The notes under the pieces were generated by a model. It ran no database searches and was not told the DNA's origin. It saw nothing but the letters and a program-made list of their open reading frames with translations. Positions 25,029-32,997 of a DNA stretch of 64,000 nucleotides are shown one piece after another. Numbering within the stretch: the stretch's first letter is position 1; the number at the start of each line of letters is the position of its first letter. The DNA lies in NCBI RefSeq assembly GCF_007830295.1, contig NZ_VLKC01000001.1:267773-331772 (forward strand). Reading direction: 5' to 3'. The position numbers were made by a program, and so were the translations under genes. Source of the stretch: Sporomusa sp. KB1 (GTDB lineage: Bacteria > Bacillota > Negativicutes > Sporomusales > Sporomusaceae).

Positions 25029-26315
25029 TTAATCAATAACACCCTTACCCTTTAACGCCTCAATTTCGCTTTCGCTGTAGCCAAGGAGTTCGGTAAGAAT
25101 CTTATTCGTGTCCTGTCCTAGAGCCGGAGCCCCACGCCATACCTGTCCCGGAGTTTCCGAGAGCTTAGGCATAACACCAAAGGCTTCCACTTCCTTGTTT
25201 AGCGTCTGATCGGTGTATTTTACCCAGTCACCTCTCATGCGCCAGTGCGGTTCATTGTAAACCTCCTCAGCGGTTTTAATATGTGCTGCTGAGATCTTGT
25301 TGTCAATGCAAATATTTATTGCTTCCTGTGCCGTATGGTCCTTAAAGAATTTTTTGAAAATACCATCCAGTTCACGGCCCAGCGGACTGGCAACTGCTTC
25401 CGGTGAGCTGCTGCATTCTTCGTAGGAGTATTTCTTCGAGTCAATGCCAAAGCCTTTTAATACGTTATTGTAAGCTGTCTTTCCATAGGAACCAAGATTA
25501 ATAAATCCTCCGTCCCCACATTCAAAAACGCCTGCCGGCTGAAAAGCGGTCTGCATGATGCCCTGTCTGTGTTTGAGGGTTTTGTTCATGGTCCAAAGGA
25601 CAAAGTTGTCATCCATTACCCTCATCCAGCTTTCAGTCAAGCTAGCATCGATCCTTTGACCCTTGCCGGTTTTTTGGGCATTCATATAAGCCATCAAAAT
25701 TCCGTTGACTGCGATTAAACCTGTCAGGTAGTCACCTACATACTGCTGAGCATAGTATGGCGCAAGATCAGGATACCCCTGCAGCAACGCCCAGCCCGAT
25801 TCAGACTGTCCCAAGGGGTCATATCCGGGTCGGTTTATGTGTCTTTGCTCACCGCCAAATCCAGTTGTTCCGTAACCGCTGATGTGACAGATGACTAATT
25901 TGGGGTTGACCTCCATTAACATTTCATCGGTGATTCCCAGCTTGTCAATCCAAACCATGTTTTCAATCCAAACATCTGAGTTCTTAATCAACGACAAAAA
26001 GATTTCTTTGGATTCCGGTATATTCAGGTTGGTTTCCAAGGCAAAACTTAGTTTGTTTCTGGAATTTTGCATCCATCCACCACCGATATGCTTGTCTCCT
26101 TTAACAATCTGTGGTTTCTGATGGCGGGCAGGATCACCACCTACTTTAGGCCGTTCAAGAGCAATTACCTCGGCGCCAAAGTCACTCATCATCGTAGCGC
26201 AGAAGGGAGCTGCCACGACAGTTCCATTTAGCAAAACTCTTATTCCGGAAAGGGGTCCAAAAGTAGGGGCAAATAGTGGGGCTGGTTTGTACTCAAGCTT
26301 TTCCCATCGATTCAT
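25029..26315 (-). CDS. CaiB/BaiF family III CoA-transferase
   Basis: A 428-residue family III CoA-transferase, which moves CoA between an acyl-CoA donor and a free acid. The N-terminal CoA-binding Rossmann segment is FGPLSGIRVLLNG, followed by FGAEVIALERP. The catalytic aspartate should be in the YVGDYLTGL region, by analogy with CaiB (YTADYFSGL, Asp169). The C-terminal stretch GQVWRGAPALGQDTNKILTE closely follows E. coli CaiB. Beside a CoA ligase it may recycle CoA from product to substrate, as CaiB and CaiC do for carnitine, but nothing else here indicates carnitine. A promoter with an operator palindrome lies about 220 bases upstream. Confidence 0.9.
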   Translation of the reverse strand: MNRWEKLEYKPAPLFAPTFGPLSGIRVLLNGTVVAAPFCATMMSDFGAEVIALERPKVGGDPARHQKPQIVKGDKHIGGGWMQNSRNKLSFALETNLNIPESKEIFLSLIKNSDVWIENMVWIDKLGITDEMLMEVNPKLVICHISGYGTTGFGGEQRHINRPGYDPLGQSESGWALLQGYPDLAPYYAQQYVGDYLTGLIAVNGILMAYMNAQKTGKGQRIDASLTESWMRVMDDNFVLWTMNKTLKHRQGIMQTAFQPAGVFECGDGGFINLGSYGKTAYNNVLKGFGIDSKKYSYEECSSSPEAVASPLGRELDGIFKKFFKDHTAQEAINICIDNKISAAHIKTAEEVYNEPHWRMRGDWVKYTDQTLNKEVEAFGVMPKLSETPGQVWRGAPALGQDTNKILTELLGYSESEIEALKGKGVID

Positions 26316-26360
26316 AATCCAAATCCTCCCTTATTGTCTTTTTTGCTATGTAGTTTATTG

Positions 26361-26378
26361 ACTTCAATCGACCAATGG
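26361..26378 (-). promoter_or_regulatory. Partial third copy of the TetR-type operator
   Basis: The plus-strand segment TCAATCGACC (26364-26373) is identical to ten bases of the minus-strand reading of the operator at 26518-26535. It lies in the untranslated leader between that promoter and the CaiB start codon. Only one half is conserved. Confidence 0.3.
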
Positions 26379-26517
26379 ATTATTTATAAAAACATATATA
26401 AACACCTCCATAATGCTTAGTGCTATAAATATTAAACGCACTAAGTAACTTTTAGCTATACTGCAATAACAGATAACTGATCCCTGTTACAGCAAGTTAA
26501 TTAGTATTAAAAATATC

Positions 26518-26570
26518 AGGTCGGTCGATTGACCTATTTTTATAATAATCTAATAATTTTACCATGTCAA
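26518..26570 (-). promoter_or_regulatory. CaiB promoter with 18-bp inverted repeat at the start site
   Basis: On the minus strand TTGACA (26565-26570), a 17-base spacer and TATTAT (26542-26547) form a good sigma-A promoter. The 18-mer AGGTCGGTCGATTGACCT (26518-26535) covers the expected start site and matches the hydroxylase-promoter site in its outer arms and central TCG. It likely governs the CaiB, MFS and ligase genes together with the hydroxylase operon. Confidence 0.68.
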
Positions 26571-26638
26571 CCATTTTTTACTAAATACATACGTGTTCAC
26601 TTATGTTATCGCATTTATCCGTAGGAAGCGCCCCCAAC

Positions 26639-26667
26639 AAAAAATCGCTTAGACATCATCTAAGCGA
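26639..26667 (-). terminator. Rho-independent terminator ending the sugar-acid region
   Basis: TCGCTTAGA and TCTAAGCGA form a perfect 9-bp stem with a 5-base loop, followed on the minus strand by TTTTTTG. It lies about 440 bases downstream of the cupin gene, the last gene of the long minus-strand cluster. Confidence 0.75.
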
Positions 26668-26670
26668 ACA

Positions 26671-27105
26671 TAAACACACATATTTTACTTGACTTCAGTT
26701 AGCTGGTCCCTGTATTACCATCTTAAAAGACTTTATACTTTTACAATTCCTGATACCCAGCTTGCAATTCGTTGCAAATCATTCGATGTCTCCTGCTTAT
26801 CTCTTGTATAGGAGATTAATAATACTGTACAAACTACACAGTATAGCCCAATAGTATACAAAACTACCACTCCTTACACTTATTAGTTAGTTAAAAATGA
26901 ATTAACTAATTGATGTAACCATTACTCTCTTTTCGAAATAGAATGGGCAATTATCTTTTCCAGAAGTGAGCCACCCCGAGTACATTAAAATCCTGTTATG
27001 CTTTAGTTGACGAGACAAAATCAGCAGGAGATTTTAGAGGTGATCGAGGTGGATCAATATCCAGTAATCAGGCCAATCAAGGAATTCGAGTTCCTGTCAG
27101 CTGCA
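26671..27105. other. Intergenic region without a recognised gene
   Basis: About 435 bases between the terminator and the cupin stop. No convincing coding frame was found on either strand; a 68-codon plus-strand frame from 27007 overlaps the cupin gene in antisense and has no family features. An A/T-rich imperfect inverted repeat (TTAGTTAGTT / AATTAACTAA, 26883-26909) is the only structure seen. Confidence 0.5.
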
Positions 27106-27474
27106 TTAAATCAGTGCCGGAAAAAACACGTCATGAATAATCAATTCTTCTCTAACGTCATAAATTTTGTGTCGTACTCCTTTGGGCACTCTAACTGCCA
27201 CGCCAGGGATTAATGGGAAATCGCCAACACCATCAATCCACATAGCGGCTTTTCCAGACAATGGAAAGAGAATGTCGTCTTGTTGCGGATGAATATGTTC
27301 TGGTACTTCAATCCCGGGTGCCACCTTGACTAACATACAGGTAACGTCTAGATAATGCTCTTTTTGAGAAATATAAGGTTTAATTTTTACCCCGGGGGCA
27401 GTTAAATGATTTTCCCAGGGAATCTGCTCCAGATAGCGCCAATCTGCCGTGGATGTTTTTTCTAATTCTGACAT
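27106..27474 (-). CDS. Cupin-domain protein
   Basis: A 122-residue single-domain cupin. The first cupin motif is EVPEHIHPQQDDILFPLSGK, with two histidines and an acidic residue as metal ligands; the second is GVAVRVPKGVRHKIYD. Such small cupins include sugar-acid isomerases, lyases and metal-binding regulators, so no reaction can be assigned. It is the last gene of the minus-strand run that starts with the UxaA-type lyase genes, 42 bases after the membrane-channel gene. A GGAGG box precedes the ATG. Its position suggests a role in sugar-acid metabolism, for example isomerising or opening a lactone; that is inference. Confidence 0.8.
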   Translation of the reverse strand: MSELEKTSTADWRYLEQIPWENHLTAPGVKIKPYISQKEHYLDVTCMLVKVAPGIEVPEHIHPQQDDILFPLSGKAAMWIDGVGDFPLIPGVAVRVPKGVRHKIYDVREELIIHDVFFPALI

Positions 27475-27516
27475 ATAAATACCTCCAGACTATTAATTAT
27501 TTATTTTTTCGCTTAT

Positions 27517-28464
27517 TCAATCCGGGATGCAAATTGTATTACGCCAAAAGGCGTTAATCGTTTTTATCACTACTGTTACAACGATTAAAGTGGTCACCAT
27601 TAATAGCATAGCTGCCAGCCAGAAAAAAAATGGCAATCCCGTAAATTTAAAGGCAACCGTAGTAGCAATCGTTACAGCGCACATAGGGAAGGTATATGCC
27701 CACCAGGATATAAAGAAATTAATCTTAGTAAATTTTTTTGTCATTGAGAGCAGTAAAATAACAATAAAAAGAGCTATATATATAAGTATTCGTGCAAAGC
27801 TATCCATTTCTCCGGTTATTTTTGTATAAGAAATAAACGCCAGTGACGGTGGTGCAACTAATATAAACAATGTTGGCATTAACTGGGGTGGAAGCTGCCT
27901 TTGGAAAATAATTCGGTAAAATATTACGGAAAACAACATTAACCAAAAAAATAGACCGATGCTAAAAAAGAACCACGCGAATTCACGGTGTGCAATCTCC
28001 ACTCCGGCTATCGGTACTACTATAGTGCCAACTACCGGGATAAACCATGCCGGATTCAAATGAACAATTTCATTATTATGATTCATCCACCTGGACAGAA
28101 TGACTGTTGTAAAAACAATCTGTAACGCGGAGCCTGCTATCCATAAACATTGCGCCACTTCATATAACTTATCGACCGTGCCAGCACTTAAAAGCAGCAT
28201 GCTAATAGATATCGCTGGAAAAAAACAAACTTTAACCGGATGCTTAAATTCATCTACTACTTGTTTCGTGTATTTTACTAATTTTAAAAAATAAGCGGCA
28301 CTGACCATAGCAAACACTACATAAGAAATTATAAGGAGATTTGTGCTTATTCCGAAACATAAGCCGAAGACTTGTTCAAAGCGTTGATAAGCTATTGACA
28401 ATCCGCACAACCCCATTATGCTGGTAAATAACCCAACAGGAAAGTAGGCTAATCTGTTATCCAA
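27517..28464 (-). CDS. SLAC1/TehA (TDT)-family anion transporter
   Basis: A 315-residue integral membrane protein with about ten hydrophobic segments, of the TDT family (tellurite-resistance/dicarboxylate transporter; TehA and SLAC1 anion channels). Features include the N-terminal FPVGLFTSIMGLCGLSIAYQ helix, NPAWFIPVVGTIVVPIAG and the terminal FFFWLAAMLLMVTTLIVVTV. The start is a TTG with GGAGG nine bases before it. It is 4 bases from the upstream dehydrogenase gene, so the genes are co-transcribed. It may export or import an organic anion such as a dicarboxylate or a 2-hydroxyacid made by the pathway. Family assignment is good; the substrate is inferred. Confidence 0.8.
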   Translation of the reverse strand: MDNRLAYFPVGLFTSIMGLCGLSIAYQRFEQVFGLCFGISTNLLIISYVVFAMVSAAYFLKLVKYTKQVVDEFKHPVKVCFFPAISISMLLLSAGTVDKLYEVAQCLWIAGSALQIVFTTVILSRWMNHNNEIVHLNPAWFIPVVGTIVVPIAGVEIAHREFAWFFFSIGLFFWLMLFSVIFYRIIFQRQLPPQLMPTLFILVAPPSLAFISYTKITGEMDSFARILIYIALFIVILLLSMTKKFTKINFFISWWAYTFPMCAVTIATTVAFKFTGLPFFFWLAAMLLMVTTLIVVTVVIKTINAFWRNTICIPD

Positions 28465-28468
28465 AATT

Positions 28469-29512
28469 CTATTCCTCCAGTTGTTTGGATACCCGCTCTC
28501 TACTTTGAAGGTCGTTTTCCCTTCTTAAAATCCCATTTACTATATTATTTGGTACTTCGCCACGCACTACTCGGGCCATGTTTTTTAAAGCATTTTCAAT
28601 CATTCGCTTATATGCCCCCACTGTTATGCCAGAGGTATGCGGGTTTAGTAGTAAACGTTTTTTAGCATTTGATGAAAGAGTAAGCAATGGATGATCGTCA
28701 CCTGGCGGCTCAGGGGTAAAGGTATCTATAGATGCTCCTGCAAGATGACCTTTTTCCAGTACTTCGGCAAGTGCTTTTTGGTCCACTATTTCACCCCGTG
28801 CGGTATTGATAAGAATGCTTCCTTGCGGCATCAGTGCTAGTTCCCTTGCCCCAATCAGGCCTCTAGTTTTATCATTCAATGGAATATGCAAACTTATAAC
28901 ATCACTTGTCTCTAATAACGAATCAAGTGTTTTGTACTCGATTGAATATTGGAGTTCTACATTAGGAGGTTGTCTATGTGAAGCGCAGTAACTGACTGAT
29001 GCACCCAGTACTGAGGCGATTTGGGCAACTTGCCTCCCAATATTACCAAACCCGACAAGGCCTATCTTACTCCCCCTAACCTCTTTTATCCCCTCTCGCA
29101 GTATATTGTTTCTAAACGAAAGATAATTTCCTGCCTTAATTTCAGCATCGGCCTCCACTAGCCTTCGTTGTATTGCAATAAGTGATCCAATAACATATTC
29201 AGCAACTGAAGTTGCATTAGAACCCGGTACGTTAGCCACAGGAATCCCCGCACGTATACTCGCAGGAATATCAACACGGTCAAATCCCACTCCCATGCAT
29301 TGTACAATTTTAATATCGGGAATTCTTTCCAGGATAAAAGAGTTAATCATCGCTGCTGACCCAACTGAAAAGAGACAATCTGCTCCCTCACAGGCATTTA
29401 TAATATCAAGATCAGACAATTGATTAGGGAAAAAGATGTTCAACTCTTGAGGAATAACGGGTTTTGCAGAATTAAACTTGTCCTCAGACAGTAAACTAAC
29501 CACTGTTGGCAT
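28469..29512 (-). CDS. D-isomer-specific 2-hydroxyacid dehydrogenase
   Basis: A 347-residue NAD(P)-dependent dehydrogenase of the PGDH/glyoxylate-reductase family, which interconverts a 2-oxo acid and a D-2-hydroxyacid. The cofactor-binding motif is IGLVGFGNIGRQVAQI (about residues 150-165). The catalytic residues are visible in order: Arg in NTARGEIVD, Glu in TPEPPGDDHPLL and His in LNPHTSG. The C-terminal extension is short, with no ACT domain. A GGAGG box stands before the ATG. It probably reduces or oxidises a product of the dehydratases, such as tartronate semialdehyde, glyoxylate or hydroxypyruvate; the sequence does not tell which. Confidence 0.88.
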   Translation of the reverse strand: MPTVVSLLSEDKFNSAKPVIPQELNIFFPNQLSDLDIINACEGADCLFSVGSAAMINSFILERIPDIKIVQCMGVGFDRVDIPASIRAGIPVANVPGSNATSVAEYVIGSLIAIQRRLVEADAEIKAGNYLSFRNNILREGIKEVRGSKIGLVGFGNIGRQVAQIASVLGASVSYCASHRQPPNVELQYSIEYKTLDSLLETSDVISLHIPLNDKTRGLIGARELALMPQGSILINTARGEIVDQKALAEVLEKGHLAGASIDTFTPEPPGDDHPLLTLSSNAKKRLLLNPHTSGITVGAYKRMIENALKNMARVVRGEVPNNIVNGILRRENDLQSRERVSKQLEE

Positions 29513-29590
29513 AGCAAACCACCTCCGAAAATGTTACAGCCTTCTACGATATTATTATTAAAAGTATCGAGAGATAGTCCTGGATTCCTC

Positions 29591-30067
29591 CTATAACCTT
29601 TTGTCCCGTATAAAATCAGACAAACATTCAGCCGTATTGCCGGTAATCTTTATACAATTGCGTAAATGCTCTTTGCTGTCAAAAGGATGCGAATTAAGAA
29701 TTCGACAACAGGTAGCACCAAATTTTTCTCGGAAAAGATTATGAAACTCATGCGAGCTTGTATAAATAGGTTCTCTACTTTGCTCTTTATTTTCACGGCC
29801 TTGAAGCATTCCCAGAACCATAATGCTTCCAGTTAGAGCGCCACAGAGACAACCAGCATGGCCAAGGCCACCACCAAAGCCACTTGCCATCCTCAAAGCT
29901 TCATCTGAAATGTCCAGCTGCATCGCATCACGAAAGGCTCTTACAATGGCTTCAGCACAATTATAGCCTGCGCGAAAATTCTGCCCGGCGGCCTGTTTCA
30001 TATACTCTTTGTCAACAACATGTCTTACATTTTCCATTTTTAATTCTTCACTATATTGTTTTGTCAT
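29591..30067 (-). CDS. C_GCAxxG_C_C family redox protein
   Basis: A 158-residue member of the C_GCAxxG_C_C family. The motif pieces appear in order: NCAEAI, GFGGGLGHAGCLCGALTG, then CCRIL and LRNCI. The cysteines are thought to be redox-active or to bind a metal cofactor. Members are common in anaerobes near oxidoreductases, and their biochemical role is not established. The frame opens with a GTG, but the ATG at 30067 is better placed behind GGGAG. It lies between an MFS carrier and the 2-hydroxyacid dehydrogenase in the sugar-acid cluster, which suggests that it helps that dehydrogenase or a dehydratase; this is inference. Confidence 0.82.
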   Translation of the reverse strand: MTKQYSEELKMENVRHVVDKEYMKQAAGQNFRAGYNCAEAIVRAFRDAMQLDISDEALRMASGFGGGLGHAGCLCGALTGSIMVLGMLQGRENKEQSREPIYTSSHEFHNLFREKFGATCCRILNSHPFDSKEHLRNCIKITGNTAECLSDFIRDKRL

Positions 30068-30179
30068 ACTTATCACTCCCTTGTATGATTAATAAGTACT
30101 ATCGTTTTAACTGACAAAAAAATGTATAGTAGATTGTTATTTCTTTATTGGTGTTGCGTTAGATTGTGACCCTGCTGGC

Positions 30180-31409
30180 TTACCTCTTTCCGTTAGCCAT
30201 CTGCCATGATTCCGGATGGTTGCGAAGCAGCAGCATACAAACAACGCCTAAAAAAGGTCCAATTGCCAAGAAAGAAAACGCCCATCCCCAGCTGTAATTA
30301 TCTACGATCAATCCAAATAAGCGTGGCGTAATTACAGTGATGCCAAAACCAAGTACAGACTGCAGCCCTAAGGCTGAACCCATAGCATGGGCTGGAACCA
30401 GCTCAGTAAGCCCAGCCTTGTATATAGCCGAGTCGGCTACAATAAAGAACCCATAGATCAGACCCACTATAATCAATAGCCACAAAGAAATCTCAGCTAA
30501 CCACCCGAAAAGCAAAGCACAGCAGCCGCTTATGAGCATAAGTGTTGTGGCGGAAAGACAACGACCATATCTATCTGACACCCAGCCTCCCAATCCAGGA
30601 GAAATTCCTCCCATTGCAGTACAGGCAGCTGCGATTCCCCCTCCATAACCTATAGCAACAGAAGTTTCATAGCCATGAAACGTGAAAGCGTAAGTTATGT
30701 AGGCCCCAAGCCAACCCCAGAAAGCATACAATTCCCACATATGACCTACATAACCTACTATAATTAGCCAAAAAGCTTTACTAGATAGTGTGAGCGAAGA
30801 TTTTTTTTCTGCCTTAGCTACCGGTGCAGCAATAGCGGGCGTCTGTTTTTCGGTTACTAGGAAGAATACGGCTAATGCTGCCGGAAAAGCCCAAATCGTT
30901 GTCCAGAACAGTCCTGTTTGCCATGAATATGCTACCGCTAAAGCGGAAGCAAGATAGTAGGCACCCGCATAAGAAAATACAGTAGAGCAAGTAAAAATGC
31001 CGATAATTCGTCCCCTCTCCTGTCCCGGATACCAGGTGCTAAGGATTTGTATCCCTGGTATATAGAGCCCGCCTTGTCCCAAGCCGGCTAAAGTCCGCCA
31101 CAGAAGTGCGGATTGGTAATTATCGGCAAAAAAGATAAATCCAAGTCCAGCTAGCCCTGTTTCGATCGCACTGAGGGCAAAAATCAAACGACCGCCATAT
31201 TTGTCTGTGAGCCAGCCGGTAAATATTACAGCTATGACGTAGCCTAATTGAAAGACTGATAGCAACGCCCCTGCCTGATCGTTGGATATCGACCATTCCG
31301 TACGAAGTATAGGAATTACAGCTGCAAAATTATACCAGATCAGCATTGCGCCAATTTGGCAAAGGCAAAGTATCCAAAGTACCCGACGTTTTTTATTGTC
31401 TTCGGTCAA
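30180..31409 (-). CDS. MFS transporter (organic-acid carrier, copy 1 of the cluster)
   Basis: About 410 residues with 12 membrane segments and the MFS loop motif (FTGWLTDKYGGRLIFALSAI). A second copy of the motif lies between TM8 and TM9 (GGWVSDRYGRCLSATTLM). I place the start at the TTG at 31409, which follows GGGGGG by 6 bases, rather than 69 bases upstream. It resembles cyanate/nitrate- or organic-acid-type MFS proteins in general form. It is one of three MFS genes in this cluster, so the cell may take up several related acids. The upstream leader contains a 14-bp perfect inverted repeat. Substrate unknown. Confidence 0.82.
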   Translation of the reverse strand: MTEDNKKRRVLWILCLCQIGAMLIWYNFAAVIPILRTEWSISNDQAGALLSVFQLGYVIAVIFTGWLTDKYGGRLIFALSAIETGLAGLGFIFFADNYQSALLWRTLAGLGQGGLYIPGIQILSTWYPGQERGRIIGIFTCSTVFSYAGAYYLASALAVAYSWQTGLFWTTIWAFPAALAVFFLVTEKQTPAIAAPVAKAEKKSSLTLSSKAFWLIIVGYVGHMWELYAFWGWLGAYITYAFTFHGYETSVAIGYGGGIAAACTAMGGISPGLGGWVSDRYGRCLSATTLMLISGCCALLFGWLAEISLWLLIIVGLIYGFFIVADSAIYKAGLTELVPAHAMGSALGLQSVLGFGITVITPRLFGLIVDNYSWGWAFSFLAIGPFLGVVCMLLLRNHPESWQMANGKR

Positions 31410-31445
31410 ACTTTTCCCCCCATATATAACATCCCTGAGCATCAT

Positions 31446-31500
31446 ACCTGCGAGAAATGCAGTTAATTTGGCTAGCAAATCAAGTACATTTCTCGCAGGT
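31446..31500. repeat. 14-bp perfect inverted repeat between two MFS genes
   Basis: ACCTGCGAGAAATG (31446-31459) and CATTTCTCGCAGGT (31487-31500) enclose a 27-base loop in the gap between the two MFS genes. No U-tract follows on the minus strand, so it is more likely an intercistronic mRNA structure or binding site than a terminator. Confidence 0.6.
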
Positions 31501-31561
31501 TCATTAATCCATCTGCTGGCTAAGTTTCACACCGAACAGGCATGCTAATGCTGGAAAAATG

Positions 31562-32872
31562 TCATATTTTCTTGAAATACAGTATGCTTGCCATGATACA
31601 ACCCACAACACTGCAGCCAATAATATAAGATAGTCCGCCTGCATAGGTGCCAGTGAAAGCAATCAATCCTCCGATCGCCACCGGTGCCAATGCCGAAACT
31701 CCATTCGATAATCCATTCATTAAACCAGCTGCAGAAGCAACCCCTTTGCTGGGGACAACGCTTTGCATCACCGTCCAGGAAGCAGGACCTCCCAGTCCAA
31801 CAGCCCCTACCCCCAGAACCATAAATGCTGCCGCTATATTATTATCAGAGACTTGTGCCGCAAAAAACACTCCCACTCCAACTCCGACCATTTCAAAGAT
31901 CAGGATCAATGATCTGCGGGGCAGTTTATCGGCAAGATATCCGGATAAAATCTTTGTCCCTACCGCGAGGATAAAAGGCAGAGACGATAAAATCCCCATA
32001 GCCGCCCACGAAAATCCTCTGGCCTCTTTCAAATAGCTTGGCAGCCAGGTCAGAGTGCCAAAGTAGATCGAAACATGCATCATATAGAAAAAAGTCAGTA
32101 ACCAAAAATTACGATTATCAGCGAATGATTTGAAGGCGGCAACAATACCTTGCTTTTCCTCGTCCCCCTGTTGCTCTCCCGCCGCGGCCAATTCCTTCGC
32201 TTGACCAGCTTCAATGTACTCCCTTTCAAGATGGTTCACACGTTTACTTTGGCGTGGCCCGTCAGCCGTATACCACCATACCATTAACAATGGGATAAGA
32301 CTTAGCGCAGCAAGGACAAAGAAGCTCATGCGCCAGCCGGAAACATGAATAATCCAAGTAAAAAACGGCATCGCTATGGCCGGTGCTACAGCCATGCCTG
32401 TCTGCCATACAGCATTAGCCTTTCCCCGTTCTTGCGTCGGAAACCATTGCTTTACAAATTTGCTCTGCATAGGAAAGTGCATAGCCTCGCCTAATCCCAG
32501 CAATACCCGTGAAATGGTGATTATTGCGTATGTCGGTGCCAATCCGCCAATAATCATCGAAATAATCCAAATAACAATACAGACGGCCATAGCCTTACGA
32601 GGACCAAAGACATCGCCTAAGGGGCTGAGTATGACATTGCCAACACCATAGGCAATTAGGAATGACGTCATCAGCATCCCTTTTGCCACTGCCCCAGAGA
32701 TGCCCATCGCAGTCAAAAAGGCTGGGTCAACCACTAGAACCGAAACATTGACCCGGTCAAGGTAGGAGAAAAAAACTGCGGTGAATAAAACGGCTGCTAC
32801 TAACCAGCGTTGCTTGGTGGGCTTTAATTGGGTATCAATTTGAGCACCAATATTGCGATTTTCCATATTCAT
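31562..32872 (-). CDS. MFS transporter, anion:cation symporter (ACS) family, hexarate/hexonate-type
   Basis: About 436 residues with 12 membrane segments. The start of TM1 (FFSYLDRVNVSVLV) and the TM2-3 loop (LSPLGDVFGPRKAMAVCIVI) are typical of the ACS family, which includes the glucarate and galactonate carriers GudP and DgoT. HFPMQSKFVKQWFPTQERGK is the conserved TM4 segment. The start is uncertain: ATG at 32872 is the likeliest, though the AAGG before it is far away. It lies directly downstream of two MR/MLE dehydratase genes, which fits import of their sugar-acid substrates. Confidence 0.85.
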   Translation of the reverse strand: MNMENRNIGAQIDTQLKPTKQRWLVAAVLFTAVFFSYLDRVNVSVLVVDPAFLTAMGISGAVAKGMLMTSFLIAYGVGNVILSPLGDVFGPRKAMAVCIVIWIISMIIGGLAPTYAIITISRVLLGLGEAMHFPMQSKFVKQWFPTQERGKANAVWQTGMAVAPAIAMPFFTWIIHVSGWRMSFFVLAALSLIPLLMVWWYTADGPRQSKRVNHLEREYIEAGQAKELAAAGEQQGDEEKQGIVAAFKSFADNRNFWLLTFFYMMHVSIYFGTLTWLPSYLKEARGFSWAAMGILSSLPFILAVGTKILSGYLADKLPRRSLILIFEMVGVGVGVFFAAQVSDNNIAAAFMVLGVGAVGLGGPASWTVMQSVVPSKGVASAAGLMNGLSNGVSALAPVAIGGLIAFTGTYAGGLSYIIGCSVVGCIMASILYFKKI

Positions 32873-32997
32873 TTGTCTATCTACATCCTTCCCCGTTTTT
32901 ATTTGATTTTTAAATAAGCTCCACTTCAAATCTAATGGCGTAAACTTTCTGGTAGATAGTACTGTCGAAATTGGCTAAACGAGAAGATATGTGCTTG

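Noticed and set aside
25029..26315. Naming the CaiB-like gene as part of a carnitine pathway
   Set aside because: No carnitine dehydratase, crotonobetainyl-CoA reductase or BCCT carrier lies nearby, so only the CoA-transferase family is claimed.
27007..27213. A 68-codon plus-strand frame with a fair ribosome site
   Set aside because: It runs antisense into the cupin gene, and its sequence matches no family and looks like chance.
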